Origin: an uncultured Clostridium sp.
GTDB lineage: Bacteria; Bacillota; Clostridia; TANB77; CAG-465
NCBI GenBank assembly: GCA_900554875.1
Contig: USJA01000002.1
Location: 1 to 24,764, forward strand
Direction of reading: 5' to 3'
DNA: 24,764 bases
A model generated the notes under the pieces. It ran no database searches. It saw only the letters and a program-made list of their open reading frames with translations, and had not been told where the DNA came from. Below are positions 13,990-22,214 of the stretch, one piece after another (the stretch's first letter is position 1; each line of letters starts with the position of its first letter). A program made the translations under genes and the position numbers.

Positions 13990-14239
13990 ATGAAATAAAG
14001 AATATATAAAAACTATGACGAGAACGAGTAATTATAAGCCAAATATTAAGCGAGCTAGGGACGGTGAAAGCCTAGTTAAATTAACTTATAGTGAAAATCA
14101 TCTCCGAGTTGCTAGCTGAAATAATAGTAAGCGTCGCCGTATTCCTTACGTAATAAAGGACACATATGTTGGTATGTTGTATATATAAGGTATAGATAGT
14201 TTCGCACGTAACCTTTGTATACAGGTATGTGCGTTTTTT
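13990..14239 (+). promoter_or_regulatory. T-box riboswitch leader, isoleucine specific
   Basis: The leader in front of ileS shows a T-box stem I: GAGAACGAGTA near 14020-14030, the apical helix CTAGG/CCTAG (14055-14059 with 14071-14075) enclosing GACGGTGAAAG, then GAAAATCATCTCCGAG (from 14093). In that last segment ATC at 14097-14099 is the Ile specifier codon, followed by the usual A. The AGTAAGC...CGCCG...CCTTACG segment (14127-14150) resembles the conserved region between stem I and the antiterminator. Uncharged tRNA(Ile) would favour antitermination and ileS expression. The canonical UGGNACC antiterminator bulge is not found where expected; a helix AAGGT/ACCTT (14187-14191 with 14211-14215) can still form. 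TGGT occurs only at 14170-14173. Confidence 0.85.
14203..14239 (+). terminator. Regulated terminator of the T-box leader
   Basis: CGCACGTAACCT (14203-14214) pairs with AGGTATGTGCG (14223-14233), with one bulged A and one G-T pair, followed by six T. Its 5' arm overlaps ACCTT, which would pair with AAGGT in the antiterminator. Confidence 0.88.
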
Positions 14240-14272
14240 ATATATTTTTTTAATTTTAAGGAGGATATAAAA

Positions 14273-17056
14273 ATGGAAGAAAAAAAGGACTATTCAAAAA
14301 CTTTAAATTTGCCTAAAACTGAATTTGAAATGAGAGGAAATCTAACAAAGAAAGAACCAGCAATCCTTGATAACTTTATTAATAAAAAAATATATTATTT
14401 AGCACTAGAGAAAAATAAAAATACTGGTAAAAGATTTGTATTACATGATGGACCTCCATATGCTAATGGTGATATCCATGCAGGCCATGCATTAGATAAA
14501 ATTTTAAAGGATATAATAATTCGTTATAAAACAATGAATGGATATTATGCACCTTATGTACCAGGTTGGGATACACATGGTCTACCAATAGAAAAGAAAG
14601 TTCAACAAGATAAAAAAATAACTAAAGATGATGTTGGTATAACTAAATTTAGAGAAATATGCAAGGAATATGCTTTAGATGCGGTTGAAAGAACAGCAAA
14701 ACAATTTGAAAGATTAGGTGGACTTGGAGATTATAGGGATAAATCAAAAAGATATCTTACACTTAACAAAGACTTTGAAGCAAAGCAAATAGGTGTATTT
14801 GGAGATATGTACAAAAAGGGATACATTTACAGAGATCTAAAGCCAGTATATTGGTGTAGTGATTGTGAAACAGCTCTTGCTGAAGCTGAAATCGAGTATA
14901 AAGATGATACTTCAACATCAATATATGTAAAATTTAAGGTACAAGATGATAAAGATTTATTTAAAAACTATGTATCTTTAGACAATACATATGTAGTAAT
15001 ATGGACAACAACACCTTGGACTTTACCTGGAAACCAAGCTATAACTTTAAATCCAGAGTTTGAATATGTTTTGGTAGAAGGAAAAAAAGAGGGGAAAACT
15101 GAAAACTATGTTTTAGCTAAAGAATTACTAGAGGAAGTAATGCAAATAGGAAATATAGAAGAATACAAAGTACTTGCTACATTTAAGGGAAATGAACTTG
15201 AAAATATAATCTGCATAAACCCAGTAATAGAAAATAAAACTTCAAGGGTAATACTAGGATCTGATAAAGACTTACTTGTAACTTTAGATGCAGGTACAGG
15301 TTGTGTACATACAGCACCAGGTCATGGTCATGAGGATTATTTATGCTGTAAAAGATACAAAGATATTGAAATAATTGTACCTGTGGATAAACATGGTCAT
15401 ATGACAAAAGAAGCAGGAAAATTTGAAGGTATGTTTTATGCTAAGGCAAATAAAGAGATTATTAAATATTTAGAAGAAACTAATGATTTATTTGCAGCAA
15501 AAGAACTTACTCACCAATATCCACATTGTTGGAGATGTAAAAAACCAGTTATATACAGAGCTACAACACAATGGTTCGCATCAATTGATGGATTTAGACA
15601 AAAAGCATTAGATGAAATACACAATGTAAAATGGTATCCTGATTGGGGAGTTGAAAGAATGACTAATATGATTAAGGATAGAAGTGATTGGTGTATTTCA
15701 AGACAACGTACATGGGGTGTACCAATTCCAATATTTTATTGTGAACAATGTGGTAAAGAGTACATTAATGATGAAACAATTTCTAAAGTAAAAGAAATGT
15801 TTGAAAAAGAAGGTTCAGGTTCATGGTTTGAAAAAACTCCTGAAGAAATATTAGGTAAAAAACATGTATGTGAGTGTGGATGTGATACTTTAATAAAAGA
15901 AAAAGACATTATGGATGTATGGTTTGACTCTGGTTCTTCACATGTAGGAGTCTTAAATGAAAATTACGGACTTCCTGAAGGAAAGGCTGATATGTATTTA
16001 GAAGGAAATGATCAGTATAGAGGATGGTTCCAATCTTCATTATTAACATCTGTTGCTACAAAGGGAGAAGCTCCATATAAAGAGGTAGTAACTCATGGTA
16101 TGGTTGTAGATGGAGAGGGAAGAAAAATGTCTAAATCTTTAGGAAACGGAATTGCTCCGCTTGATATAGTAAATGAATATGGTGCAGATATTTTAAGATT
16201 ATGGGCAACATCTTCAGACTACCATAGTGAAATACGTTTATCTAAGGATATTTTAAAACAAATATCTGAAGTATACAAAAAAATAAGAAATACCGTAAGA
16301 TTTTTAATTGGTAATACTAATGATTTTGATCCAAAAACAGATTACGTTGAATACAAAGATAGAGATGAGCTAGATAGATATATTATGTACAAATTAAATA
16401 AACTAGTTGAGTACATAAATGAGGCATATAGTACATATGAGTATCACTTAGTATATAGCGAAATACATAGATTTTGTACAACAGAACTTTCAAGTAAATA
16501 TTTGGATGTTATAAAAGATAGATTATACACATTTAGAATAAATCATGAAAAGAGAAGAAGTTCACAATCTTCTATGTATGATATTTTGTATACACTTACA
16601 CGTTTGATTTCTCCAATTCTTGTATTTACATCTGAAGAAATATATAGTTTTATGAGTACAAGGGATGAAAAGAAAGAAAGTATTTTACTTGAAGACTTCC
16701 CATCAGAAAGTGATATGTATATAGATGATGAGTTAATTGCAAAATGGGATAAAATATTTGATATAAAAGAAAGTTTTGCAAAAGATGTTGAGGCTGCACG
16801 TGCTGATAAAAAAATTGGTAGTGCACTTGATGCTAAAATTACTATTTATACAAATGGTGAAGAATATGATTTTGTAAAGAATAATCAAAAAGAAATTGCA
16901 TTAGTTGCAATTGTATCTGAACTTGAAGTAGAAAAATCAGATGAAAAGAAAGTAGTTGTTGAAAAAGCAACTGGTGTAAAATGTCCTAGATGTTGGACAT
17001 ATGCAAATGAATTTTCTGATGAAGGAATTTGTATGAAGTGTTATAAAAATATGTAA
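14273..17056 (+). CDS. ileS: Isoleucine--tRNA ligase
   Basis: This class I synthetase attaches isoleucine to tRNA(Ile) and edits mischarged valine. The 927-residue length is normal. The HIGH motif is PPYANGDIHAGHA (about 60-72) and the KMSKS motif is GRKMSKSLGNG (about 616-626). The CP1 editing domain lies between (TTTPWTLPGNQA near 245, GTGCVHTAPGHGHEDY near 340). WCISRQRTWGVPIPIFYC marks the return to the catalytic fold. A C-terminal zinc finger, CPRCWTYANEFSDEGICMKC, starts near 903 and binds the tRNA. AAGGAGG (14258-14264) precedes ATG by eight bases. Expression is controlled by the T-box leader directly upstream. An insertion sequence lies 17 bases after the stop codon. Confidence 0.98.
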   Translation: MEEKKDYSKTLNLPKTEFEMRGNLTKKEPAILDNFINKKIYYLALEKNKNTGKRFVLHDGPPYANGDIHAGHALDKILKDIIIRYKTMNGYYAPYVPGWDTHGLPIEKKVQQDKKITKDDVGITKFREICKEYALDAVERTAKQFERLGGLGDYRDKSKRYLTLNKDFEAKQIGVFGDMYKKGYIYRDLKPVYWCSDCETALAEAEIEYKDDTSTSIYVKFKVQDDKDLFKNYVSLDNTYVVIWTTTPWTLPGNQAITLNPEFEYVLVEGKKEGKTENYVLAKELLEEVMQIGNIEEYKVLATFKGNELENIICINPVIENKTSRVILGSDKDLLVTLDAGTGCVHTAPGHGHEDYLCCKRYKDIEIIVPVDKHGHMTKEAGKFEGMFYAKANKEIIKYLEETNDLFAAKELTHQYPHCWRCKKPVIYRATTQWFASIDGFRQKALDEIHNVKWYPDWGVERMTNMIKDRSDWCISRQRTWGVPIPIFYCEQCGKEYINDETISKVKEMFEKEGSGSWFEKTPEEILGKKHVCECGCDTLIKEKDIMDVWFDSGSSHVGVLNENYGLPEGKADMYLEGNDQYRGWFQSSLLTSVATKGEAPYKEVVTHGMVVDGEGRKMSKSLGNGIAPLDIVNEYGADILRLWATSSDYHSEIRLSKDILKQISEVYKKIRNTVRFLIGNTNDFDPKTDYVEYKDRDELDRYIMYKLNKLVEYINEAYSTYEYHLVYSEIHRFCTTELSSKYLDVIKDRLYTFRINHEKRRSSQSSMYDILYTLTRLISPILVFTSEEIYSFMSTRDEKKESILLEDFPSESDMYIDDELIAKWDKIFDIKESFAKDVEAARADKKIGSALDAKITIYTNGEEYDFVKNNQKEIALVAIVSELEVEKSDEKKVVVEKATGVKCPRCWTYANEFSDEGICMKCYKNM

Positions 17057-17065
17057 TAAATGATG

Positions 17066-17073
17066 AGAAAAGG
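17066..17073 (+). repeat. Left copy of an 8-bp target duplication
   Basis: AGAAAAGG at 17066-17073 is repeated exactly at 18155-18162, just outside the two imperfect inverted ends of the ISL3-like element. Eight bases is the usual duplication length for this family. Confidence 0.65.
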
Positions 17074-17125
17074 GTTCTTTGTCAATAGTTGGGGTAAAAA
17101 ATCCTAAAAAAGGCAGAGACTAAGT

Positions 17126-17162
17126 AAATGGAGATGAATTAAAAAATTCATCTCCATTTTTT
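17126..17162 (+). terminator. Perfect 15-bp hairpin terminator inside the IS left end
   Basis: AAATGGAGATGAATT (17126-17140) and AATTCATCTCCATTT (17145-17159) are perfectly complementary around a 4-A loop, followed by T residues to 17162. It lies inside the insertion yet can end ileS transcripts, and it can also block outward reading from the transposase side. Confidence 0.92.
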
Positions 17163-17239
17163 AGAAATAAATAACAAAATAGACATAACAAAAGCTCCAA
17201 ATTAAATTTGAAGTATTATGTAATATAAAGACCTGTTTT

Positions 17240-18005
17240 TTAAATTTGACTATATTTAAAATCACGAAATCTTTTAACTCTTTCTTGATAAGTGCCACCA
17301 TCTTTTATTCTAATGAAAGATTGATATAATTGATAAGCATATTTAAGCTTAGGATTTAAGTCAAAAGTATAGTTAAGTTTTTTTCTAGTTTAAGAATATT
17401 TTGTGGTTTCATAGAATTAATATTTAAAAGTAAAGAAAGTTTTAAGTTTTCAGATATTTTTATTTAATCCTTTAGCATCTCTCCATAATTGAATTCTGAG
17501 TTCATCAAAAGCTCTAGAAACAATTCTAGTATAATGGAATCTATCAGCAATAATTGTAACCCTTTTAAGTTTAGCTTTAACAGCATTTCTAAAGGAATCA
17601 TACAAGTCCATGGTAACAATTAACTCCAGAGGAAACGCCAAAGGAATTAGCAACCTCATCAAAAGTCATAGAAGTATCTTTAAGAGTATTGATAATGTCA
17701 AAGAAAAGAATATTAGAACATCTAAATCTAGGATTAACAATATCAGAATAATTGGCATAAAACTTATGATAACAATTAGGACAAATTAGACGAGCTTTAT
17801 GAAGAACAAGAAAAGTTTTAAAGCCATTAATAGAGGAATGCTTAATATATTGATCTTTGTAATCATGAATATGTTTATTAATGGTATTACAATGAGGGCA
17901 TTTGCAAGGCTTAATTTTTCTAGAGATAAAAAAGTAAGCTTCATTATTAATATCATCAATAACTTCTTTTTGAATTTTTAAATTTTTTCCTTGTAATTTT
18001 AACAA
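17240..18005 (-). pseudogene. Broken ISL3-family transposase
   Basis: The first open piece (18005 down to 17598) has the N-terminal zinc-finger block, CPHC near residue 35 and CPNC near 76, then the helix-turn-helix TFDEVANSFGVSS. The second piece (17662 down to 17450, another frame) has the DDE-domain fragment ELIVTMDLYDSFRNAVKAKL, VTIIADRFHYTRIVSRAFDE. A third piece ends at 17240 with LKYAYQLYQSF, GGTYQERVKRFRDFKYSQI after a frameshift in an A run. The jump from FGVSS straight to VTMDLYDSF removes the segment that normally carries the first catalytic Asp. The normal transposase has around 400 residues; about 250 remain here. It is non-functional. Confidence 0.85.
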
Positions 18006-18154
18006 TTTTATAGTATTATTATTATATAATTAAATCATCCTTTCTTTTTGTTTTGACAACAATATTTTATAGCAAGAATGGTTTAATTTCAATTTTTTTT
18101 GCTTAAAAATATCGTTGAGGTGTAATTTACACCCCAATGAATATTATAGAACTA

Positions 18155-18162
18155 AGAAAAGG
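18155..18162 (+). repeat. Right copy of the 8-bp target duplication
   Basis: AGAAAAGG is identical to the copy at 17066-17073. It supplies the first bases of the hairpin at 18157-18191, which is probably the original ileS terminator. Confidence 0.65.
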
Positions 18163-18191
18163 ATTTGGCATAATACTACCAAATCTTTTTT
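18157..18191 (+). terminator. Hairpin terminator displaced from ileS by the IS
   Basis: AAAAGGATTTGG (18157-18168) pairs with CCAAATCTTTTT (18179-18190) with one G-T wobble, a 10-base loop and a T run. Without the insertion and one repeat copy it would start 11 bases after the ileS stop codon, the usual place for a terminator. It now lies upstream of the ABC operon. Confidence 0.82.
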
Positions 18192-18240
18192 AAAAGTAAT
18201 TTTTATATTTGATGTTGTAAAACACAGAAGGAGGAAAAAA

Positions 18241-19179
18241 ATGAATAACATTATTGAAGTTAATAATTTGGTAAAGCAGTACAAAGAATTAAAAGCTATA
18301 GATAACTTATCTTTTGAAGTACATGAGGGAGAAATTCTAGGACTACTTGGGCCTAATGGAAGCGGTAAATCTACTACTATAAACTGTATATTATCTCTAC
18401 TAAAATTTAGTAAGGGCAAAATTAAAATATTTGGTAAGAGTATGAATCCTGACGCATATGATATAAAATCAAAAATCGGAGTAGTATTTCAAGATGTATC
18501 AGTCTTTAATGAATTAACTGTATATGAAAATATTGATTATTTTTGTGGATTATACATAAAGGATAAATCTACCAGAAAAAAATATATAGAAGATGCTATA
18601 AAATTAGTAGGTTTAGAGGAATTTAAGAAATTTTATCCTAAAAATCTATCTGGTGGACTTTTAAGAAGATTAAACATTGCTTGTGGTATTGCACATAAAC
18701 CAAAACTAATTTTTTTAGACGAACCTACCGTTGCTGTTGATCCTCAAAGTAGAAATAATATATTAGATGGAATAAAAAAATTAAGAGATGATGGAGCTAC
18801 AATAGTTTATACAACACATTATATGGAAGAAGTAGAAATACTTTGTGATAGGGTAATTATTCTTGATAAAGGTAAAATAATTGCATCAGGTTCAATTGAT
18901 GAATTAAAAGAACTTGCTAAAATAGAAGAAAAAATTACAGTAGATGTTAATAGATTAGATACTGTATATATAGAGAAGATTAAAGAATTAAAGAATGTTG
19001 ATGATGTAACATATAATAGTAATATTTTACTTATTACATATAAAGAAGGTAAAAATAATTTAGTTGATATGATAGAATACTTAAAAAAAGAGAAAATAAA
19101 TTACAATAGAATCTATTCTGAAAGACCTACGCTCAATGATGTATTTTTACAATTAACAGGAAAGGAGCTTCGTGATTAG
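18241..19179 (+). CDS. ABC transporter ATP-binding protein (ABC-2/DrrA-like efflux type)
   Basis: The 312-residue cytoplasmic ATPase energises two membrane proteins encoded just downstream. Walker A is GPNGSGKST (37-45). The Q-loop is VVFQDVS near 82-88, the signature LSGGLLRRL near 136-144 (the usual Q is replaced by L), Walker B is KLIFLDEP near 155-162, and the H-loop TTHYMEE near 193-199. A C-terminal regulatory extension (about 220-312, ending RPTLNDVFLQLTGKELRD) is typical of antibiotic/lipid efflux ATPases such as DrrA, NatA or BcrA types. ATG 18241 follows AAGGAGG at 18228-18234; an open frame back to 18115 reflects the noncoding leader and the IS edge. The stop abuts the next gene. 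The substrate is unknown. Confidence 0.95.
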   Translation: MNNIIEVNNLVKQYKELKAIDNLSFEVHEGEILGLLGPNGSGKSTTINCILSLLKFSKGKIKIFGKSMNPDAYDIKSKIGVVFQDVSVFNELTVYENIDYFCGLYIKDKSTRKKYIEDAIKLVGLEEFKKFYPKNLSGGLLRRLNIACGIAHKPKLIFLDEPTVAVDPQSRNNILDGIKKLRDDGATIVYTTHYMEEVEILCDRVIILDKGKIIASGSIDELKELAKIEEKITVDVNRLDTVYIEKIKELKNVDDVTYNSNILLITYKEGKNNLVDMIEYLKKEKINYNRIYSERPTLNDVFLQLTGKELRD

Positions 19180-20361
19180 ATGTTTATTCATAATTTTAAA
19201 TATTCCTTAAAAGCTCTTCTTAGAAATAAAATGCTAATATTTTGGACTTTTGCCTTTCCAATAATATTAGGAACTCTTTTTAAAGTAGCTTTTTCAAATA
19301 TTGAAAATAGTAAAAAATTGGATATTATAAATATAGCAATCGTCCAAAATGAAGAATTTGAAAACAATGAAGCTTTTAAGACATCGTTTGAAAAATTAAG
19401 TGATGAAAATAATGAAGATAGATTATTTAACACACAATATACTACAAAAGAAGAAGCAAAAGATCTTCTTAATAAAGGTGAAATAATTGGATACATGGAA
19501 TTAAAACAGGATAAGCCGGTATTAACTTTTGTTACAAATGGAATTGATGAAACGGTATTCAAACACGTAGCAGAAGAAATCGTACAAACAAGTGATATTA
19601 TTAAGCAACTATCGGAAACACAAATCCAAAAACAGATTGCTTCTGGAAATTATAATTTAAACTATGATGAAATATATAATAAAGCAATAGAAATGGCTAA
19701 AGAAGATAATGTAGAATTAAAAAATATTTCTAACAGTAATTTAAGTTATACCATGATCGAATTTTACACCCTTATAGCAATGACTTGCTTATATGGTGGA
19801 ATGTTAAGTATGGTATCAATAAATCAAACCCTTGCAAATATGTCTAATAAAGGAAAAAGGATAGCAGTATCGCATACTAAAAAAAGTATAATTATTTTAA
19901 GTAGTTTACTTGCAAGTTATATAGTGCAATTAATTGGACTTGCAATCTTATTTTTATATACTTTGTTTGTATTAGGAGTTGACTATGGAAGTAATACAGG
20001 GTTAATTATGCTACTTGCAATTGTTGGAAGTTTTGCAGGATTAGCTCTTGGAACTTTTGTTGGAACAATATTTAAAGCTAGTGAAAATACCAAAACAGGA
20101 ATTTTGATTGCATTAACAATGTTAGGGTGTTATTTATCTGGAATGATGGGAATCACGATGAAATATGTTGTTGATAAAAACGTACCAATAATAAACAAAA
20201 TTAATCCAGCTAGTATGATAACAGATGGTTTTTATTCATTGTATTATTATGATAGATTAGATAGATATTGGTTTAATATTGCAAGTTTACTTATTTTTGC
20301 ACTTATACTCGTTGTAATATCATTCTTTAGTTTAAGGAGGCAGAAATATGACAGTATTTAA
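19180..20361 (+). CDS. ABC-2 type permease, first subunit
   Basis: The 393-residue membrane protein has one N-terminal membrane helix (about 17-39, MLIFWTFAFPIILGTLFKVAF). A large extracytoplasmic domain (about 40-190, hydrophilic and rich in Asn/Glu/Lys) is followed by five further helices at about 190-213, 235-266, 273-298, 304-325 and 364-385. This is the ABC2_membrane_3 layout of YhgE/NatB-like exporters. ATG directly follows the stop of the ATPase gene; AGGAG at 19163-19167 lies inside that gene. It overlaps the second permease gene by 14 bases. The two permeases probably form a heterodimer with the ATPase dimer. No substrate can be assigned; drugs, peptides or lipids are all possible. 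Confidence 0.92.
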   Translation: MFIHNFKYSLKALLRNKMLIFWTFAFPIILGTLFKVAFSNIENSKKLDIINIAIVQNEEFENNEAFKTSFEKLSDENNEDRLFNTQYTTKEEAKDLLNKGEIIGYMELKQDKPVLTFVTNGIDETVFKHVAEEIVQTSDIIKQLSETQIQKQIASGNYNLNYDEIYNKAIEMAKEDNVELKNISNSNLSYTMIEFYTLIAMTCLYGGMLSMVSINQTLANMSNKGKRIAVSHTKKSIIILSSLLASYIVQLIGLAILFLYTLFVLGVDYGSNTGLIMLLAIVGSFAGLALGTFVGTIFKASENTKTGILIALTMLGCYLSGMMGITMKYVVDKNVPIINKINPASMITDGFYSLYYYDRLDRYWFNIASLLIFALILVVISFFSLRRQKYDSI

Positions 20362-21493
20362 GACGGTTTGGAAAATTTTAAATAAAAATAAAATAACAGT
20401 AATTCTTTTTACGGTAATGTTACTTTTATTTGGTGTTTCAAATATGAGAACAAGTGAAAAAAGTATGAATTTTATAGCAACTAAGCCAGATGTTTTAATT
20501 GTAAATTATGATAAGAATGAAGGTATTACAAAAGATTTTATAAAATATATAACAGATAATAGTAATATAGTCGATATTAAAACCGACGAGGAAAAAATAA
20601 ATGATGCTTTATTTTATAGAGACGTAAATTACGTTATATATATTCCAGAAAATTATAGTAAGGATTTTATGGAAGGAAAAAATGTAGAATTAGAAATAAA
20701 AAGTACAGGAGATTATCAGGCTTCACTTGAAGAAATGCTTGTGTCAAGATATATTAAGGTAGCAAAGATATATCAAAAAAATATTACTAATGAAGATGAA
20801 CTGATTAGCAAAATAAATGAAACACTATCAGATCAGGTTCAAACAGAGATTACTTCAAAATTAGATACTAATACTATTTCAAATGCAACATTTTATTACA
20901 ACTTTGCAAGTTATAGCATATTGTCATGTTTATTGTTAATTATTAGCTTAATATTAAGTAGCTTTAATAATGAAAAAATAAGAAAAAGAATAATAGTAAG
21001 CAGTACAAATTATAAAAAACATAATAAAATATTGTTGATATCAAATTGTTGTTATTCTTTTATATTATGGATTTTATATGTTGTTATAAGCTTTTTTATA
21101 TTAGGAGATGTAATGACAAAAATACAAGGAATTATATATATTATAAATTCTCTAGTATTAACAATTTGTGCAACTACAATAGCATTTTTTATTGGAAATT
21201 TAGTATCAAGTAAAGGAGCAATAAATGGAATAGTAAATGTAGTAGCTTTAGGTTCAAGTTTTATATGTGGAGTATTTGTACCAATGAAATTTCTACCTGA
21301 TTCAGTGATAAAAATGGCTCATTTATTACCAACATATTATTATGTAAGTATTAATGAGGCTTTAAAAACAATAGAGCAGTTTAACATTCAAACACTAAAA
21401 CCACTAATTATTAATATGGCTATTATATTATGCTTTGCACTTCTTTTTATTATACTTACTAATATAATTTCAAGGAAAAAAAGAACTTTCTAA
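20348..21493 (+). CDS. ABC-2 type permease, second subunit
   Basis: The 381-residue membrane protein has the same plan as its partner: one N-terminal helix (about 14-30), a soluble outer domain (about 31-180), then helices near 185-205, 227-254, 260-285, 288-312 and 350-373. The motif CGVFVPMKFLPDSVIKMAHL is typical of the last loop of ABC-2 permeases. The AAGGAGG site at 20334-20340 lies inside the preceding gene and ATG follows after seven bases. The overlap with that gene shows co-translation. It ends the operon before a terminator shared with the convergent dut gene. Confidence 0.92.
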   Translation: MTVFKTVWKILNKNKITVILFTVMLLLFGVSNMRTSEKSMNFIATKPDVLIVNYDKNEGITKDFIKYITDNSNIVDIKTDEEKINDALFYRDVNYVIYIPENYSKDFMEGKNVELEIKSTGDYQASLEEMLVSRYIKVAKIYQKNITNEDELISKINETLSDQVQTEITSKLDTNTISNATFYYNFASYSILSCLLLIISLILSSFNNEKIRKRIIVSSTNYKKHNKILLISNCCYSFILWILYVVISFFILGDVMTKIQGIIYIINSLVLTICATTIAFFIGNLVSSKGAINGIVNVVALGSSFICGVFVPMKFLPDSVIKMAHLLPTYYYVSINEALKTIEQFNIQTLKPLIINMAIILCFALLFIILTNIISRKKRTF

Positions 21494-21511
21494 AGAAAAA
21501 ATAATATATAA

Positions 21512-21555
21512 CCCAACTATGATTTTATGGAACCATAGTTGGGCTTTGTCTTTTA
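21512..21555. terminator. Terminator between the ABC operon and convergent dut
   Basis: CCCAACTATG (21512-21521) and CATAGTTGGG (21534-21543) form a perfect 10-bp stem with a 12-base loop, followed by CTTTGTCTTTT. On the minus strand the flank is TTATATATTATTTTTT, so it may also end dut transcripts. Confidence 0.85.
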
Positions 21556-21608
21556 TAAATTTTTATACATTTATTGTTTAAAACTAAATAATTAAAATAA
21601 TACTATTA

Positions 21609-22049
21609 TTATTTTCCTGTTGAACCAAATCCTTTGTTACTTCTTATAGTATCGCTTAAATTATCTACCTCATTAAATGAAACTTCTAAATAAGGCATTA
21701 TAACAATCTGTGCGATTCTTTGATTATTTGATATTATTCTTTTTTCAGTAGAATCATTAAAAAGAGACACTAATATTTCACCTCTATAGTCAGAATCAAT
21801 TACACCAACACAGTTGGAAGGTCTTAAGTTTTCTTTTGTAGCAAGACCACTTCTTGCGAATATTCCGCCAAAATATCCATCTGGAATTTCTAGTGCAAGA
21901 CCCGTGTTAATTTTAATAGATTCGTGAGGATTTATTTCTATTTTTTCCTTATCAAGACATGCATAAAGATCATATCCTGCAGCTTGATTAGATGAACGTG
22001 TAGGAATTTTAGCTTCTTTGTTAATTTTTTTTAATTTTATATTAATCAT
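21609..22049 (-). CDS. dut: dUTP diphosphatase (dUTPase)
   Basis: This trimeric enzyme hydrolyses dUTP to dUMP, keeping uracil out of DNA and feeding dTMP synthesis. The 146-residue protein has all five motifs in order: AAGYDLYA, ARSGLATKENL (the Ser-Gly-Leu block), GVIDSDYRGEILV with the catalytic Asp, QRIAQIVIMPY, and the C-terminal GFGSTGK that closes over the substrate. The start at 22047-22049 is chosen because GGAGG (22057-22061, minus strand) lies seven bases before it; the open frame extends back to 22106 but has no ribosome site and would add an unlikely tail. It stands alone between its own promoter and the shared terminator. Confidence 0.97.
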   Translation of the reverse strand: MINIKLKKINKEAKIPTRSSNQAAGYDLYACLDKEKIEINPHESIKINTGLALEIPDGYFGGIFARSGLATKENLRPSNCVGVIDSDYRGEILVSLFNDSTEKRIISNNQRIAQIVIMPYLEVSFNEVDNLSDTIRSNKGFGSTGK

Positions 22050-22071
22050 GTTCTTTCCTCCAATTTTATAC

Positions 22072-22100
22072 ATTATATACAATATATTATTTAAAGTCAA
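22072..22100 (-). promoter_or_regulatory. Promoter of dut
   Basis: On the minus strand TTGACT (22095-22100) is 17 bases from TATAAT (22072-22077), both near consensus. It is divergent from the promoter of the ABC exporter gene. Confidence 0.75.
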
Positions 22101-22130
22101 TCGCAATACGATATTATGTATTCTATTGTA

Positions 22131-22159
22131 TTTACAGATGTCATAAAATATGATATAAT
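22131..22159 (+). promoter_or_regulatory. Promoter of the fused ABC exporter gene
   Basis: TTTACA (22131-22136) and TATAAT (22154-22159) are 17 bases apart, with TGA before the -10 (extended -10). Transcription would start near 22166. Confidence 0.7.
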
Positions 22160-22214
22160 TAAAAGTGATAAGGTGCTATATTTTAAAAAAATATTTTAAA
22201 AGGGGGAATTTTTT

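Larger units (their letters stand above)
17074..18154 (-). mobile_element. Decayed ISL3-family insertion sequence
   Basis: An element of about 1.08 kb sits between ileS and the ABC operon. Its left end GTTCTTTGTCAATAGTTGGG resembles ISL3 ends, and its right end (CACCCCAATGAATATTATAG, 18130-18149, then AAC) is an imperfect inverted copy, with about 15 of 25 positions alike. Exact 8-bp repeats flank it. Inside is a broken ISL3-type transposase on the minus strand. It is shorter than intact family members (roughly 1.2-1.5 kb), in line with the internal deletion in the transposase. It probably cannot move by itself. Exact ends are uncertain by one to two bases. Confidence 0.75.

Noticed and set aside
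18115..18240. An N-terminal extension of the ABC ATPase back to 18115
   Set aside because: It would be translated through the IS right end and a terminator; AAGGAGG and ATG at 18241 give a normal ATPase start.
22050..22106. A 19-residue N-terminal extension of dUTPase
   Set aside because: It overlaps the dut promoter -10 region and has no ribosome site, whereas GGAGG is ideally placed before the ATG at 22047-22049.
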